Shown: positions 1-8,175, numbered from the stretch's first letter. The stretch: DNA of 28,715 bases from an uncultured Blautia sp. (GCA_934408705.1 CAKRVL010000028.1:1-28715), one strand, 5' to 3'. Notes: generated by a model not told the origin, from the letters alone. Numbers and translations: made by a program.

Positions 1-474
1 CTTACAGATACATTCATGGGCTTCCATTGCGGAAATACTCCGGCATGTAAGATGTGCGAGTCCAGAGCTGTTAAATATCAGCTGATCCAGCACAGACTTC
101 TTGAGCCGGAAGGATCTGAGCCAGATTTCACAAGAGGAACTCTGGAGGGAGATATCGCTGCTTCTGATATTACATTCTATCGTTTGCAGTGCAACTCTGA
201 GGGAGAACTGGTTTCCTATGTTGCAGAGGGTGAAGTCCTTGACGTACCTACAAGATCTTTTGGTGGTATCGGTATTTTCGCTATCAAGGAGATGGGCAGA
301 TTCTATCGTCACGTTCTCATCGAGGGTAACTTCCCGCATCACGGAGCAGTTATGTTCGGACATTATGGAAAAGCATTCTACGAAGTAGTAAAATTCCTTG
401 GACTTGATGTTAAGAAGATTGGTTACAACCAGCCGGCTGGTGTAAGATATCCTACAGAGAATCCATGGGGCTAA
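1..474 (+). CDS. L-fucose/L-arabinose isomerase-family sugar isomerase, C-terminal part (5' end outside window)
   Basis: The frame is open from base 1 and ends at TAA 472-474, so only about the last 157 residues are present. The tail resembles the C-terminal domain of the L-fucose isomerase family: a CxxC stretch near the start (PACKMC), a GNFPHHGAVMFGHYGK segment, and a closing GYNQPAGVRYPTENPWG-like end. Family members interconvert aldoses and ketoses in the cytoplasm using a divalent metal. The xylulokinase 84 bases downstream suggests that the product is D-xylulose, making this a non-orthologous xylose isomerase, or that the substrate is D-arabinose; this is inference. A hairpin terminator lies between the two genes. 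The catalytic N-terminal domains are not visible, so substrate cannot be judged from residues. Confidence 0.8.
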   Translation, partial: LTDTFMGFHCGNTPACKMCESRAVKYQLIQHRLLEPEGSEPDFTRGTLEGDIAASDITFYRLQCNSEGELVSYVAEGEVLDVPTRSFGGIGIFAIKEMGRFYRHVLIEGNFPHHGAVMFGHYGKAFYEVVKFLGLDVKKIGYNQPAGVRYPTENPWG

Positions 475-510
475 TAAGAACGCGAAATAATTTATAGGCG
501 TATATTTGAC

Positions 511-542
511 GGCCGTACCACTTTATGCGGTACGGCCCTTTT
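511..542 (+). terminator. Hairpin terminator between isomerase and xylulokinase
   Basis: A perfect 9-bp stem, GGCCGTACC at 511-519 with GGTACGGCC at 529-537, is followed by CTTTT. It lies 37 bases after the isomerase stop and directly before the xylulokinase ribosome binding site. It could end the upstream transcript or trim readthrough so that the kinase is made at a lower level. Confidence 0.75.
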
Positions 543-558
543 GATAAGGAGGATAAAA

Positions 559-2025
559 ATGTATTTTATCGGTGTTGATCTTGGTACTTCTGCAGTAAAG
601 CTTCTTCTTATGGAAGAATCCGGAAAAATCTGTAATATTGTATCAAAAGAATATCCGTTATTTTTTCCGCATCCGGGCTGGTCTGAGCAGAATCCGGAAG
701 ACTGGTATACCCAGAGTATGGCTGGTATGAAAGAACTGACAGAGGGCATTGATCGTTCTCAGGTGGCTGGAATCAGCTTCGGTGGACAGATGCATGGACT
801 GGTAACTTTAGATGAACAGGATCAGGTAATCCGTCCTGCAATTCTTTGGAATGACGGACGTACTTCTGAGGAGACTGATTATCTGAATAATGTGGTCGGA
901 AAGGATAAGCTTTCCCAATATACGGCAAATATTGCCTTTGCCGGATTTACTGCTCCGAAGATTCTCTGGATGAAGAAAAACGAACCGGAGAAATTTGCAA
1001 AAGTAGTGAAGATCATGCTTCCAAAGGATTATCTGGCTTATCGGTTAAGCGGTTCCTTCTGTACAGATGTATCAGATGCTTCCGGTATGCTTCTTCTTGA
1101 TGTAAAGAATCGCTGCTGGTCAAAGGAAATGCTGGAGATCTGCGGCGTAAAGGAAGAGCAGCTTCCGAAGGTTTACGAGAGCTGGGAGGTTGTGGGAACT
1201 TTGAAACCAGAAGTGGCAAAAGAGCTTGGCTTCTCTGAAAATGTAAAGGTTATTGCAGGTGCAGGTGACAATGCAGCAGCTGCTGTTGGTACAGGAACAG
1301 TTGGTGACGGACAATGTAATATTTCTCTTGGCACTTCAGGAACTGTATTTATTTCCAGCAAGAATTTCGGTGTTGATGAGCACAACGCTCTTCATTCCTT
1401 CTGCCATGCAGATGGAAGCTATCATCTTATGGGCTGTATGCTCAGCGCTGCTTCCTGCAACAAATGGTGGGCTGAGGAGATTCTTGGAACAAAGGATTTT
1501 GTAGCTGAGCAGGCTCCTATTAAGAAGCTTGGCGAGAATCACGTATTCTTCCTGCCATATCTGATGGGAGAGCGTTCCCCGCACAATGATCCGGATGCAA
1601 GAGGTGTATTCTTTGGAATGTCCATGGATACTTCAAGAGCTGATATGACACAGGCTGTCCTTGAGGGCGTCGCTTTCGCACTTCGTGATTCTCTGGAGGT
1701 TGCCAAGAGCCTTGGTATTAAGATTGAGCGCACCAAGATCTGCGGTGGCGGTGCCAAGAGTCCGCTCTGGAAGAAAATCATAGCTAATGTTATGAATATT
1801 AAGGTTGACGTTCTGGAAGTGGAAGAGGGACCATCCCTTGGCGGCGCTATGCTGGCAGCGGTTGGCTGCGGTGTTTATCCGGATGTTGAGACTGCCGGTA
1901 AAAAGCTTGCAAAAGTGGTTGACACTGTGGAGCCTGATAAGGAGCTGGCTGCAAAGTATGAGGAAAGATACCAGAAGTTTAAAGAGCTTTATCCGGCTAT
2001 GAAACCATTGTTCAAGAATCTGTAA
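559..2025 (+). CDS. xylB: Xylulokinase (FGGY family)
   Basis: Phosphorylates D-xylulose to D-xylulose 5-phosphate with ATP, feeding the pentose phosphate pathway in the cytoplasm. The 488-residue length is typical of XylB. The N-terminal nucleotide-binding signature GVDLGTSAVK, the GGQMHGLV segment, a WNDGRT segment and the C-terminal GGGAKSPLW motif with a SLGGAML stretch are the expected FGGY features. I start at ATG 559, which has AAGGAGG at 546-552 six bases upstream; the frame also opens at TTG 541, but that lies inside the terminator region. The gene follows a fucose-isomerase-like gene and converges with a HAD phosphatase gene, leaving only two bases between the stop codons. Ribulokinase or another FGGY specificity is possible, but overall similarity favours xylulokinase. 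Confidence 0.93.
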   Translation: MYFIGVDLGTSAVKLLLMEESGKICNIVSKEYPLFFPHPGWSEQNPEDWYTQSMAGMKELTEGIDRSQVAGISFGGQMHGLVTLDEQDQVIRPAILWNDGRTSEETDYLNNVVGKDKLSQYTANIAFAGFTAPKILWMKKNEPEKFAKVVKIMLPKDYLAYRLSGSFCTDVSDASGMLLLDVKNRCWSKEMLEICGVKEEQLPKVYESWEVVGTLKPEVAKELGFSENVKVIAGAGDNAAAAVGTGTVGDGQCNISLGTSGTVFISSKNFGVDEHNALHSFCHADGSYHLMGCMLSAASCNKWWAEEILGTKDFVAEQAPIKKLGENHVFFLPYLMGERSPHNDPDARGVFFGMSMDTSRADMTQAVLEGVAFALRDSLEVAKSLGIKIERTKICGGGAKSPLWKKIIANVMNIKVDVLEVEEGPSLGGAMLAAVGCGVYPDVETAGKKLAKVVDTVEPDKELAAKYEERYQKFKELYPAMKPLFKNL

Positions 2026-2027
2026 GC

Positions 2028-2828
2028 TTATAAAATGAATCTTTCCAGAACTTCTGCCACCCCATCTTCATTATTAGTACGAGTGGTGATATAATCTGCG
2101 CATTCTTTTACACCCTCCGGCGCGTTTGCCATAGCTACTCCAAGGGCGGCGTGACGTATCATGGAGAGATCGTTGAAGCCGTCTCCGATGGCGATAGTTT
2201 CGGCCTGAGTGAAGCCGTAGAGCTCACCAAGCCGGTCGATAGCAGCGGCCTTAGAAACCTTGCTGCTGAAGAATTCCAGATAGAAAGGCTTGGAGGTGCA
2301 GAAGGTCACGTTTTGAAAAGGAGCTGTTTCATGCAGCTCTTTTTCTATTTGCTGAATTTTTGAAACATCATCATACCAGAGGATTTTTGTGATACCCTGC
2401 GCCAGAAGTTCGTCTATAGAAGGCATGGGAAGAGGTGCTATCCGGGCTGCACGGCTGTATTCCTGTATGCGGTCATTTAGTTTATTTCCATAAAGCTTGT
2501 TGTCAGACCAGATACACATGGTAGTGTGGTATTTCTGCCCTGCCTCCAGAATGCGGCGTCCATCCTCACTATCCAGCTCCTGCCGGTATAGAACCCGTCC
2601 TGTGGCAGAATCCAGAATCATAGCTCCATTATAGGTGATCACAGGTCCCTGAGTTCCCAGCTGCTCTAGATACTGTTTAACTCCTTGTACAGGACGTCCG
2701 GTGCAGATGGAGAAAATCAGTTCCTGAGAAACGGCGCGTCGGATGGTGTCCACAGTATGCGCTGTAATTTCGTTGGCATCATTTAGTAAAGTGCCGTCCA
2801 TGTCTGCGGCTGCGAATTTATATTGCAT
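2028..2828 (-). CDS. Cof-type HAD-superfamily sugar-phosphate phosphatase
   Basis: A 266-residue cytoplasmic phosphatase of the Cof/YbiV type (HAD class IIB). Motif I is DMDGTLL with the nucleophile Asp9 and Asp11. Motif II is the SICTGR segment. A lysine in the SKVSKAAAI stretch fits motif III, and motif IV is GDGFNDLSMI. The region between is the C2 cap that sets substrate, usually a sugar phosphate or similar metabolite; specificity cannot be read from sequence. The start at 2828 has an AAAGGAG site a few bases upstream. Its stop codon lies two bases from that of xylB on the opposite strand. An inverted repeat at 2850-2878 just upstream could be an operator. Confidence 0.88.
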   Translation of the reverse strand: MQYKFAAADMDGTLLNDANEITAHTVDTIRRAVSQELIFSICTGRPVQGVKQYLEQLGTQGPVITYNGAMILDSATGRVLYRQELDSEDGRRILEAGQKYHTTMCIWSDNKLYGNKLNDRIQEYSRAARIAPLPMPSIDELLAQGITKILWYDDVSKIQQIEKELHETAPFQNVTFCTSKPFYLEFFSSKVSKAAAIDRLGELYGFTQAETIAIGDGFNDLSMIRHAALGVAMANAPEGVKECADYITTRTNNEDGVAEVLERFIL

Positions 2829-3134
2829 AAGTTCTCCTTTAATTCCTGCTTATAAGTGAAAATAACGCTTACTTATAAACAGAAACGGTTCATATAGATG
2901 CTATTAATTATAAGCGCAAACAGGCGAAGCATCAAGAGTGCAATTCTGTGAACATTCACTTGTATTTGAAGAAAATAGCCTGTGTTTTCGGCATTTAGAA
3001 GAATTGTTTTTTACCCCATATAATGGTAAAATAATCAGGTGCTGTAAATAAAAAAATCTGTGCAGCGGTGCTGTCTGCAGGAAAAGTTTTTTACAGTCGA
3101 AAACTAAAAAAGAAAAATGACGAGGTGTAAAGCT
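2829..3134. other. Divergent HAD-purC intergenic region
   Basis: About 306 bases lie between the divergent HAD and purC starts. Besides the inverted repeat near the HAD gene there is a short palindrome, GTGAA-CA-TTCAC at 2948-2959. A TATAAT lies at 3019-3024 reading towards purC, with only a weak -35 (TTAGAA, 2995-3000). The CGAAC-type PurR box is not clearly present, and I see no riboswitch fold. Confidence 0.4.
2850..2878. repeat. Inverted repeat upstream of the HAD gene
   Basis: TTATAAGT at 2850-2857 and ACTTATAA at 2871-2878 form a perfect 8-bp inverted repeat with a 13-base centre, 22 bases upstream of the HAD start. The spacing would suit a dimeric repressor, but no known operator consensus is recognised. 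Confidence 0.4.
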
Positions 3135-4007
3135 ATGCAGGAAATGAAGCCAGTTAAAGAAGGCAAAGTACGCGAGATTTACGACAACGGAGATAGCCTG
3201 ATCATGGTTGCTACAGACCGTATCAGCTGTTTTGACGTGATCCTGAAAAACGAAGTGACTAAGAAGGGCACTGTTCTTACACAGATGTCTAAGTTCTGGT
3301 TTGATATGACACAGGACATCCTGCCGAACCACATGCTTTCTGTTGATGTGAAGGATATGCCGGAGTTTTTCCAGCAGGACAGATTTGACGGAAACAGCAT
3401 GATGTGCCGTAAGCTGGATATGATTCCGGTTGAGTGCATCGTTCGTGGATATATTACAGGAAGCGGCTGGGCAAGCTACCAGGAGAATGGTACAGTTTGC
3501 GGAATTACCCTTCCGGAAGGCCTGAAAGAGTCTGATAAGCTGCCTGAGCCTATTTACACACCTTCTACTAAGGCTGAGATCGGTGACCATGATGAGAATA
3601 TTTCTTTCGAGCAGAGTATTGCTCATCTTGAGAAATATTATCCGGGACATGGTCAGGAATATGCTGAGAAGATTCGTGATTACACCATCGCATTATATAA
3701 AAAATGTGCAGAGTACGCTTTAAGCAAAGGTATTATCATTGCAGATACCAAATTTGAGTTTGGACTTGATGAAAATGGTAATATTGTTATAGGTGATGAG
3801 ATGCTTACACCGGACAGCTCCAGATTCTGGCCGGCAGATGGATATGAGCCAGGTCATGGTCAGCCATCCTTTGATAAGCAGTTCGCCCGTGACTGGCTGA
3901 AAGCGAATCCGGACAATGACTGGACTCTTCCACAGGAAATCGTGGATAAGACCATTGACAAATATCTCCAGGCATATGAGATGCTTACAGGAGAGAAGCT
4001 GAAATAA
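3135..4007 (+). CDS. purC: Phosphoribosylaminoimidazole-succinocarboxamide synthase (SAICAR synthetase)
   Basis: Joins CAIR and L-aspartate with ATP to give SAICAR in de novo purine synthesis. The N-terminal EGKVREIYDNGDSLIMVATD segment (phosphate-binding region), SCFDVIL, GYITGSGWASY, and the DxKFEFG and DEMLTPDSSRFW motifs identify the family. At 290 residues it belongs to the longer form of PurC rather than the roughly 240-residue form of Bacillus and E. coli. I place the start at ATG 3135, with GAGGTG at 3122-3127 seven bases upstream. An in-frame ATG at 3117 has no ribosome binding site. The gene stands apart from other purine genes. PurC lies two steps upstream of ZMP (AICAR), the precursor of the ZTP sensed at the neighbouring fhs leader. 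Confidence 0.95.
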   Translation: MQEMKPVKEGKVREIYDNGDSLIMVATDRISCFDVILKNEVTKKGTVLTQMSKFWFDMTQDILPNHMLSVDVKDMPEFFQQDRFDGNSMMCRKLDMIPVECIVRGYITGSGWASYQENGTVCGITLPEGLKESDKLPEPIYTPSTKAEIGDHDENISFEQSIAHLEKYYPGHGQEYAEKIRDYTIALYKKCAEYALSKGIIIADTKFEFGLDENGNIVIGDEMLTPDSSRFWPADGYEPGHGQPSFDKQFARDWLKANPDNDWTLPQEIVDKTIDKYLQAYEMLTGEKLK

Positions 4008-4022
4008 GTGATATACATAACA

Positions 4023-4062
4023 CTGCCAGGGCGTCTGTCCCTGGCAGGCTGGTAAAATCTTT
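4023..4062 (+). terminator. Hairpin downstream of purC
   Basis: CTGCCAGGG (4023-4031) pairs perfectly with CCCTGGCAG (4039-4047) over a 7-base loop, 16 bases after the purC stop. The following sequence is T-rich only after about ten bases, so this is a less than ideal intrinsic terminator or a 3'-end stabilising hairpin. Confidence 0.5.
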
Positions 4063-4170
4063 TATTTTCTTTTTTTCTGATCTTTGATTAAATTCTAAAA
4101 GAATGATCCTTTTATTTTCCCAAAAACATCCTTGATAACAGAATAAAGGGTTTACACTTTATTTATATGT

Positions 4171-4212
4171 AAAAAGCGCCCGGGAGCCTCAGCCTCCCGG
4201 GCGTTAATTTTT
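4171..4212 (-). terminator. Bidirectional intrinsic terminator after fhs
   Basis: CGCCCGGGAG at 4177-4186 pairs with CTCCCGGGCG at 4194-4203. On the minus strand it is followed by CTTTTT (4176-4171), giving a strong terminator for fhs. On the plus strand TTAATTTTT follows, so it can also back up purC termination. Confidence 0.85.
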
Positions 4213-4221
4213 GTGAGTAAC

Positions 4222-4260
4222 GTGTCAGAACATGTGTTTACATGAGAACCTGTCTGACAC
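4222..4260 (-). other. Two-part hairpin in the fhs 3' UTR
   Basis: GTGTCAGA (4222-4229) pairs with TCTGACAC (4253-4260), and within it CATGT (4231-4235) pairs with ACATG (4240-4244). It lies between the fhs stop and the main terminator. It may stabilise the 3' end or bind a protein; no family is recognised. Confidence 0.4.
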
Positions 4261-4268
4261 TGCAAAAA

Positions 4269-5954
4269 TTAGAACAGTCCTGTGATCTTACCTGTTTCGT
4301 CTACATCGATCTTCTCAGCAGCCGGAACCTTCGGAAGACCTGGCATGGTCATGATCTCTCCTGTGAGGGCTACGATGAAGCCTGCACCTGCGGAAATCTT
4401 CAGGTTACGAACAGTTACCTCGAAGTCAGTCGGAGCACCAAGCTTGGTCTGATCATCTGTTAAGCTGTACTGTGTCTTTGCAACACAGATCGGGCAGTTT
4501 CCGAATCCAAGTTCTTCCAGCTGTTTTGCCTGCTTCTGGGCATTAGCTGTAAGAACAACTTTCTTACCGCCATAAATCTTCTGAACGATCTGGTTCAGTT
4601 TATCTTCGATAGAGCCTTCAAGCTCATAGGAGTATGTGAAGTCGTTTGGCTCTTCAACAAGACGAATAACTTCTTCTGCTAACTTCTTGCCGCCTTCGCC
4701 GCCTTTTGCCCATACTTCAGAAAGTGCAACGTTAACACCAAGCTCTTTACATTTTGCTTCTACAAGGTCAAGCTCTGCCTTGGTATCTGTCGGGAATGCA
4801 TTGATTGCAACAACACATGGAAGCTTGTAAACGTTTTTGATGTTGCTTACATGTTTCAGAAGGTTCGGAAGACCTTTCTCAAGAGCCTCAAGGTTCTCAT
4901 TGTTAAGCTCAGCCTTCGGAACACCACCATTATATTTCAGTGCACGGACAGTAGCAACGATAACAACTGCGTTTGGTTTCAGACCAGCCATACGGCACTT
5001 GATGTCAAGGAATTTCTCAGCACCAAGGTCAGCACCGAATCCAGCCTCTGTAATAGTGTAATCAGCAAGCTTCAGAGACATCTTGGTAGCTGTTACAGAG
5101 TTACATCCGTGAGCAATATTTGCAAATGGTCCACCGTGAACGATAGCAGGTACATGCTCAAGTGTCTGAACAAGGTTTGGCTTCAGGGCATCCTTAAGAA
5201 GTGCTGTCATAGCACCCTCTGCGTGAAGGTCACCAGCTGTAACCGGTTTCTGCTCTGATGGCTTGCCATATGTATAACCGATGATGATTCTGGAAAGTCT
5301 TTCCTTAAGATCTTTGATATCACTTGCAAGACAGAGAACTGCCATGATCTCGGAAGCTACAGTGATGTCATATCCGTCTTCACGAGGCATACCATTTGTT
5401 CTTCCGCCAAGTCCGTCTACTACATTACGAAGCTGACGGTCATTCATATCTACACATCTTCTCCATGTGATCTTACGTGGATCGATGTTAAGAGCATTGC
5501 CCTGGAAAATATGGTTATCGATCATTGCTGCAAGAAGGTTGTTTGCTGCGCCGATTGCATGGAAGTCACCTGTGAAGTGAAGGTTGATATCCTCCATCGG
5601 AACAACCTGTGCATATCCGCCACCTGCTGCACCACCTTTTACACCAAATACCGGTCCAAGGGATGGCTCACGAAGTGCCACCATAACGTTCTTGCCAAGC
5701 TGCTGCATAGCGTCTGCAAGACCAACTGTTGTAGTAGTTTTTCCTTCTCCTGCAGGAGTCGGGTTGATAGCAGTAACCAAGATCAGTTTGCCATCTTTCT
5801 TATCAGTCTCTTTTAAAAGATTGTAGTCAATTTTTGCTTTGTATTTACCATACTGCTCAAGATATTTGTCCTCAATACCTGCTTTAGCCGCAATCTCAGT
5901 AATTGGTTTCATTTCACATTCCTGTGCGATTTCGATGTCACTTTTAAACCCCAT
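4269..5954 (-). CDS. fhs: Formate-tetrahydrofolate ligase
   Basis: ATP-dependent synthesis of 10-formyl-tetrahydrofolate from formate and THF, the entry of formate into the folate one-carbon pool and a step of the Wood-Ljungdahl methyl branch. The 561-residue length is typical. The phosphate-binding loop [11 protein letters not shown] lies near residue 67, followed by [20 protein letters not shown] and HFTGDFHAI, all family hallmarks; the C-terminus has the [10 protein letters not shown] segment. The start at 5954 is preceded by AAAGGAGC about eight bases upstream. It is transcribed alone from the promoter at 6238-6266 through a ZTP riboswitch, so expression should rise when ZTP signals shortage of 10-formyl-THF. 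Confidence 0.97.
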   Translation of the reverse strand: MGFKSDIEIAQECEMKPITEIAAKAGIEDKYLEQYGKYKAKIDYNLLKETDKKDGKLILVTAINPTPAGEGKTTTTVGLADAMQQLGKNVMVALREPSLGPVFGVKGGAAGGGYAQVVPMEDINLHFTGDFHAIGAANNLLAAMIDNHIFQGNALNIDPRKITWRRCVDMNDRQLRNVVDGLGGRTNGMPREDGYDITVASEIMAVLCLASDIKDLKERLSRIIIGYTYGKPSEQKPVTAGDLHAEGAMTALLKDALKPNLVQTLEHVPAIVHGGPFANIAHGCNSVTATKMSLKLADYTITEAGFGADLGAEKFLDIKCRMAGLKPNAVVIVATVRALKYNGGVPKAELNNENLEALEKGLPNLLKHVSNIKNVYKLPCVVAINAFPTDTKAELDLVEAKCKELGVNVALSEVWAKGGEGGKKLAEEVIRLVEEPNDFTYSYELEGSIEDKLNQIVQKIYGGKKVVLTANAQKQAKQLEELGFGNCPICVAKTQYSLTDDQTKLGAPTDFEVTVRNLKISAGAGFIVALTGEIMTMPGLPKVPAAEKIDVDETGKITGLF

Positions 5955-6051
5955 AATAAAAGCTCCTTTCGTTGTGTAAGATTAAATGGTTTATATGACC
6001 GCTTCTTAAAAAGACAACGGTATTTCCCTCATATAAGGGGCGCCTCCTGGT

Positions 6052-6088
6052 AAAAAAAGGGCAGTATCTGATGATTCAAATACTGCCC
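6052..6088 (-). terminator. Riboswitch-controlled intrinsic terminator of the fhs leader
   Basis: On the minus strand a 13-position stem (6088-6076 with 6071-6059, one C-A mismatch, loop of four) begins with GGGCAGTAT and is followed by seven T residues (6058-6052). The 5' arm uses the CUGGGCA that ends the ZTP aptamer, so aptamer folding and terminator folding exclude each other. Confidence 0.9.
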
Positions 6089-6215
6089 AGACGGTCGGCG
6101 CTAAATTACTGTCCCAGCTGGCAAACCAAATTATGTAGCTGCTGATATAAACAGTAATCCTCATGATCTGCTCCTGAAGTCCCTGTGGTTAACTCCACGA
6201 TCCGTCAGTATTCAG
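6084..6215 (-). promoter_or_regulatory. ZTP (pfl motif) riboswitch upstream of fhs
   Basis: Read on the minus strand, the leader has an ACTGACGG start (about 6210-6201), a small hairpin GTGG-AGTTAA-CCAC, then CAGGGACTTCAGGAGC, a variable linker hairpin (ATTACTGT 6158-6151 with ACAGTAAT 6112-6105), and the 3' signature GCCGACCGTCTGGGCA ending at 6084. This is the layout of the ZTP aptamer, whose consensus 3' end is GCCGACCGCCUGGGCA. The change to CCGUC is matched by GACGG in place of GGCGG at the 5' side, which looks like covariation. A terminator overlaps the 3' end, giving an ON switch. Genes for one-carbon metabolism such as fhs are the usual partners of this class. The 5' limit is approximate. 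Confidence 0.87.
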
Positions 6216-6237
6216 AAGCTTTTCAATTGATGTGTTC

Positions 6238-6266
6238 ATTGTAGCACTGGAAAAATATTTTGTCAA
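6238..6266 (-). promoter_or_regulatory. Sigma-A-type promoter of fhs
   Basis: On the minus strand TTGACA (6266-6261) and TACAAT (6243-6238) are separated by 17 bases. Transcription would begin near 6231, just upstream of the ZTP aptamer, giving a leader of about 275 bases. Confidence 0.85.
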
Positions 6267-6425
6267 GAAATTAACAGGTGGCATTATTGTCAAAATAATG
6301 TGTGAATATTTGTGAAAAATAACAAATGCTTTAGCGGAGTAAAATAAATATCTGACGGGTATAAACATAAGACGAGTTTACAATTGTTTCAGAAAGGCTT
6401 CATAAAAATTTTATGAGTTGGATAG

Positions 6426-6454
6426 TTGCGTATAAAGGAAAGTATTGTTAGAAT
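6426..6454 (+). promoter_or_regulatory. Probable promoter of the DUF1700/TtcA-like pair
   Basis: TTGCGT (6426-6431) and TAGAAT (6449-6454) lie 17 bases apart, about 50 bases upstream of the DUF1700-type gene. The stretch 6267-6425 is A+T-rich, and I see no gene or fold in it. Confidence 0.5.
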
Positions 6455-6504
6455 AGAAAATGTTCAGATACTTCAATAGCTTAATTGGAAAGGTGAATAA
6501 TTAA

Positions 6505-6951
6505 ATGAACAGAACCGAATTTCTGGATACACTTAGATGTCAGCTTACCGGCCAGATGCATGAGGGTAAGGTGGCAGCACATGTACGTTATTATGAAGAT
6601 TATATTCAGTCACAGGTGCGTAGCGGACGCAATGAGCAGGATGTTCTTGCTGAGCTTGGGGATCCCAGGCTGATCGCAAGGACTTTATTGGATACAGATG
6701 TGGATAATGGACAGCTGGATTATGAAGAATACAGCACGTATTCTTCAGATGATTGTCAGGATTCCGGAAATTCTTGCAGGGAGCATGTACACGTATGGCG
6801 TTTTGATACCTGGTACAGTAAGCTGCTGGGTGTGGTGCTTATGCTGATCATTGTATTTCTGCTGCTTCACATTCTGGTGGCAGTGATTCCGTTTTTTGCG
6901 GTACTGGCAGTGATTTTGTTTATCGTGTCCCTGATCAAGAATCGCAGCTGA
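6505..6951 (+). CDS. DUF1700-like small membrane protein
   Basis: A 148-residue protein. Residues 1-65 resemble the cytoplasmic helical domain of DUF1700 proteins: the MNRxEFLxxLRxxL start, a HVRYYEDYI segment, and the LAELGDPRLIARTLL ending that is characteristic of the family. An acidic linker follows, then one long or two close hydrophobic segments at about residues 108-145 ending in a positive tail. Family members are often paired with PadR-type regulators or envelope-stress genes, and their biochemical role is unknown. The ribosome binding site is AAAGGTG about nine bases before ATG 6505. It is followed 40 bases later by a rhodanese-TtcA-like gene, probably on the same transcript; no functional link is evident. 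Confidence 0.75.
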   Translation: MNRTEFLDTLRCQLTGQMHEGKVAAHVRYYEDYIQSQVRSGRNEQDVLAELGDPRLIARTLLDTDVDNGQLDYEEYSTYSSDDCQDSGNSCREHVHVWRFDTWYSKLLGVVLMLIIVFLLLHILVAVIPFFAVLAVILFIVSLIKNRS

Positions 6952-6991
6952 CACTCATATCATAGAATATATTTTTAGGAAAGGTTTTTAA

Positions 6992-8125
6992 ATGAGCAGT
7001 ATAACAATAGGAGAATTAAAAAAGTTACCGGTGGATTCCTATCAGATCATAGATATCCGCGACGAGATTGAGATTTCCCATGGAGAAATAAAGGGTGCTG
7101 TGGCATGTAAGGCAGAGGAGATTCCGGAGAATCCGGAAATAGATAAGACCAGAAAGCTTGTTATCTGCTGCAGCCGTGGAATCAAGAGCCAGGAGGTTGC
7201 CCAGGAGCTGGCAGAAGAAGGCCTGGATGCAGTCAGTCTGGAGAAGGGCTATATTGCCTGGCTTATGGATGTGATGAAGAGTTCAGAGGATGAGGATTTC
7301 GCCAGGAATGTGGAGCTTAGTCTTCGCAAGAAATTTAAGAAGAAAATCTGGTCAAAATTTACTAAAGCCATTAATACCTATGAGCTTGTGAAGCCGGGAG
7401 ATAAGATTGCGGTCTGCATATCCGGTGGTAAGGATTCTATGCTCATGGCGAAGTGCTTTCAGGAACTGAAGCTTCATAATAAGTTTGATTTCGAAGTGAA
7501 ATTCCTGGTAATGGATCCAGGCTACAGTCCGGCCAACCGTCAGGTAATCGAGGAGAATGCCAGAAAGCTGAATATTCCTATTCGTATTTTCGAGTCTGAT
7601 ATTTTTGAATCTGTATTTACTATAGAGAAATCTCCCTGTTACCTTTGTGCAAGAATGCGGCGGGGGCATCTGTATGCCTTTGCTAAGGAAATGGGCTGCA
7701 ATAAGATTGCCCTGGGCCATCACTATGACGATGTGATCGAGACCATCCTTATGGGAATGCTTTACGGTGCACAGGTTCAGACTATGATGCCGAAGCTTCA
7801 CAGTACGAATTTTGAAGGAATGGAGCTGATCCGTCCATTGTATCTGGTGCGAGAGGATGATATTAAGGCATGGCGTGATTACAATGACCTGCATTTTATC
7901 CAGTGTGCATGTAAATTCACAGACACCTGCACGACCTGCAATAATGAGAACCGCTCTAAGCGTGTGGAAATCAAGGAACTGATCCGGGAGCTGAAGAAGG
8001 TGAATCCATTTGTGGAAGGCAATATTTTTAAGAGCGTGGAGAATGTAAATATTGATACTGTTGTTGGATATAAGCAGTATGGTGTGAGACATTCCTTCTT
8101 GGAGAATTACGACAAAGAAGAATAA
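6992..8125 (+). CDS. Rhodanese domain fused to TtcA-like PP-loop sulfurtransferase
   Basis: A 377-residue two-domain protein. Residues 1-95 form a rhodanese domain with an active-site loop CSRGIKS whose catalytic cysteine is Cys60 (Cys59 precedes it). From about residue 115 comes an adenine-nucleotide alpha-hydrolase (PP-loop) domain with SGGKDS at 144-149, Cys216-x2-Cys219, a GHHYDD segment, and a C-terminal CACKFTDTCTTC cluster. TtcA enzymes adenylate tRNA cytidine 32 and insert sulfur with an Fe-S cluster held by conserved cysteines. The rhodanese domain would carry persulfide sulfur to the same polypeptide. ATG 6992 follows AGGAAAGG at 6977-6984. A thiolase acting on another tRNA base or on a small molecule is possible, since the cysteine pattern differs from classical TtcA. 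Confidence 0.85.
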   Translation: MSSITIGELKKLPVDSYQIIDIRDEIEISHGEIKGAVACKAEEIPENPEIDKTRKLVICCSRGIKSQEVAQELAEEGLDAVSLEKGYIAWLMDVMKSSEDEDFARNVELSLRKKFKKKIWSKFTKAINTYELVKPGDKIAVCISGGKDSMLMAKCFQELKLHNKFDFEVKFLVMDPGYSPANRQVIEENARKLNIPIRIFESDIFESVFTIEKSPCYLCARMRRGHLYAFAKEMGCNKIALGHHYDDVIETILMGMLYGAQVQTMMPKLHSTNFEGMELIRPLYLVREDDIKAWRDYNDLHFIQCACKFTDTCTTCNNENRSKRVEIKELIRELKKVNPFVEGNIFKSVENVNIDTVVGYKQYGVRHSFLENYDKEE

Positions 8126-8175
8126 AAAGTGAGCCAAGGTCTGTAATGGGGTGACCTTGGCTCATTATCTATTTT
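8123..8175. terminator. Bidirectional terminator between convergent genes
   Basis: TGAGCCAAGGTC (8130-8141) pairs perfectly with GACCTTGGCTCA (8153-8164). The minus-strand reading is followed by CTTTTTATT, a good terminator for the pump operon. The plus-strand reading is followed by TTATCTATTTT, weaker, for the TtcA-like gene. Confidence 0.85.

Noticed and set aside
2829..3134. Purine riboswitch or PurR box before purC
   Set aside because: No conserved purine aptamer core was found, and the GTGAACATTCAC palindrome only loosely resembles a PurR site.
2904..3650. 248-codon minus-strand frame across the purC 5' half
   Set aside because: It is antisense to a clear purC, has no ribosome binding site, and its translation is rich in His, Cys and Leu without any domain.
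5955..6240. Tetrahydrofolate riboswitch as the fhs leader
   Set aside because: The conserved elements match the ZTP class (GCCGACCGYCUGGGCA) and not the THF-type core, though both fit folate genes.
7352..8137. 261-codon minus-strand frame over the TtcA-like gene
   Set aside because: It is fully antisense to a well-supported gene and crosses the terminator; composition is that of a shadow frame.
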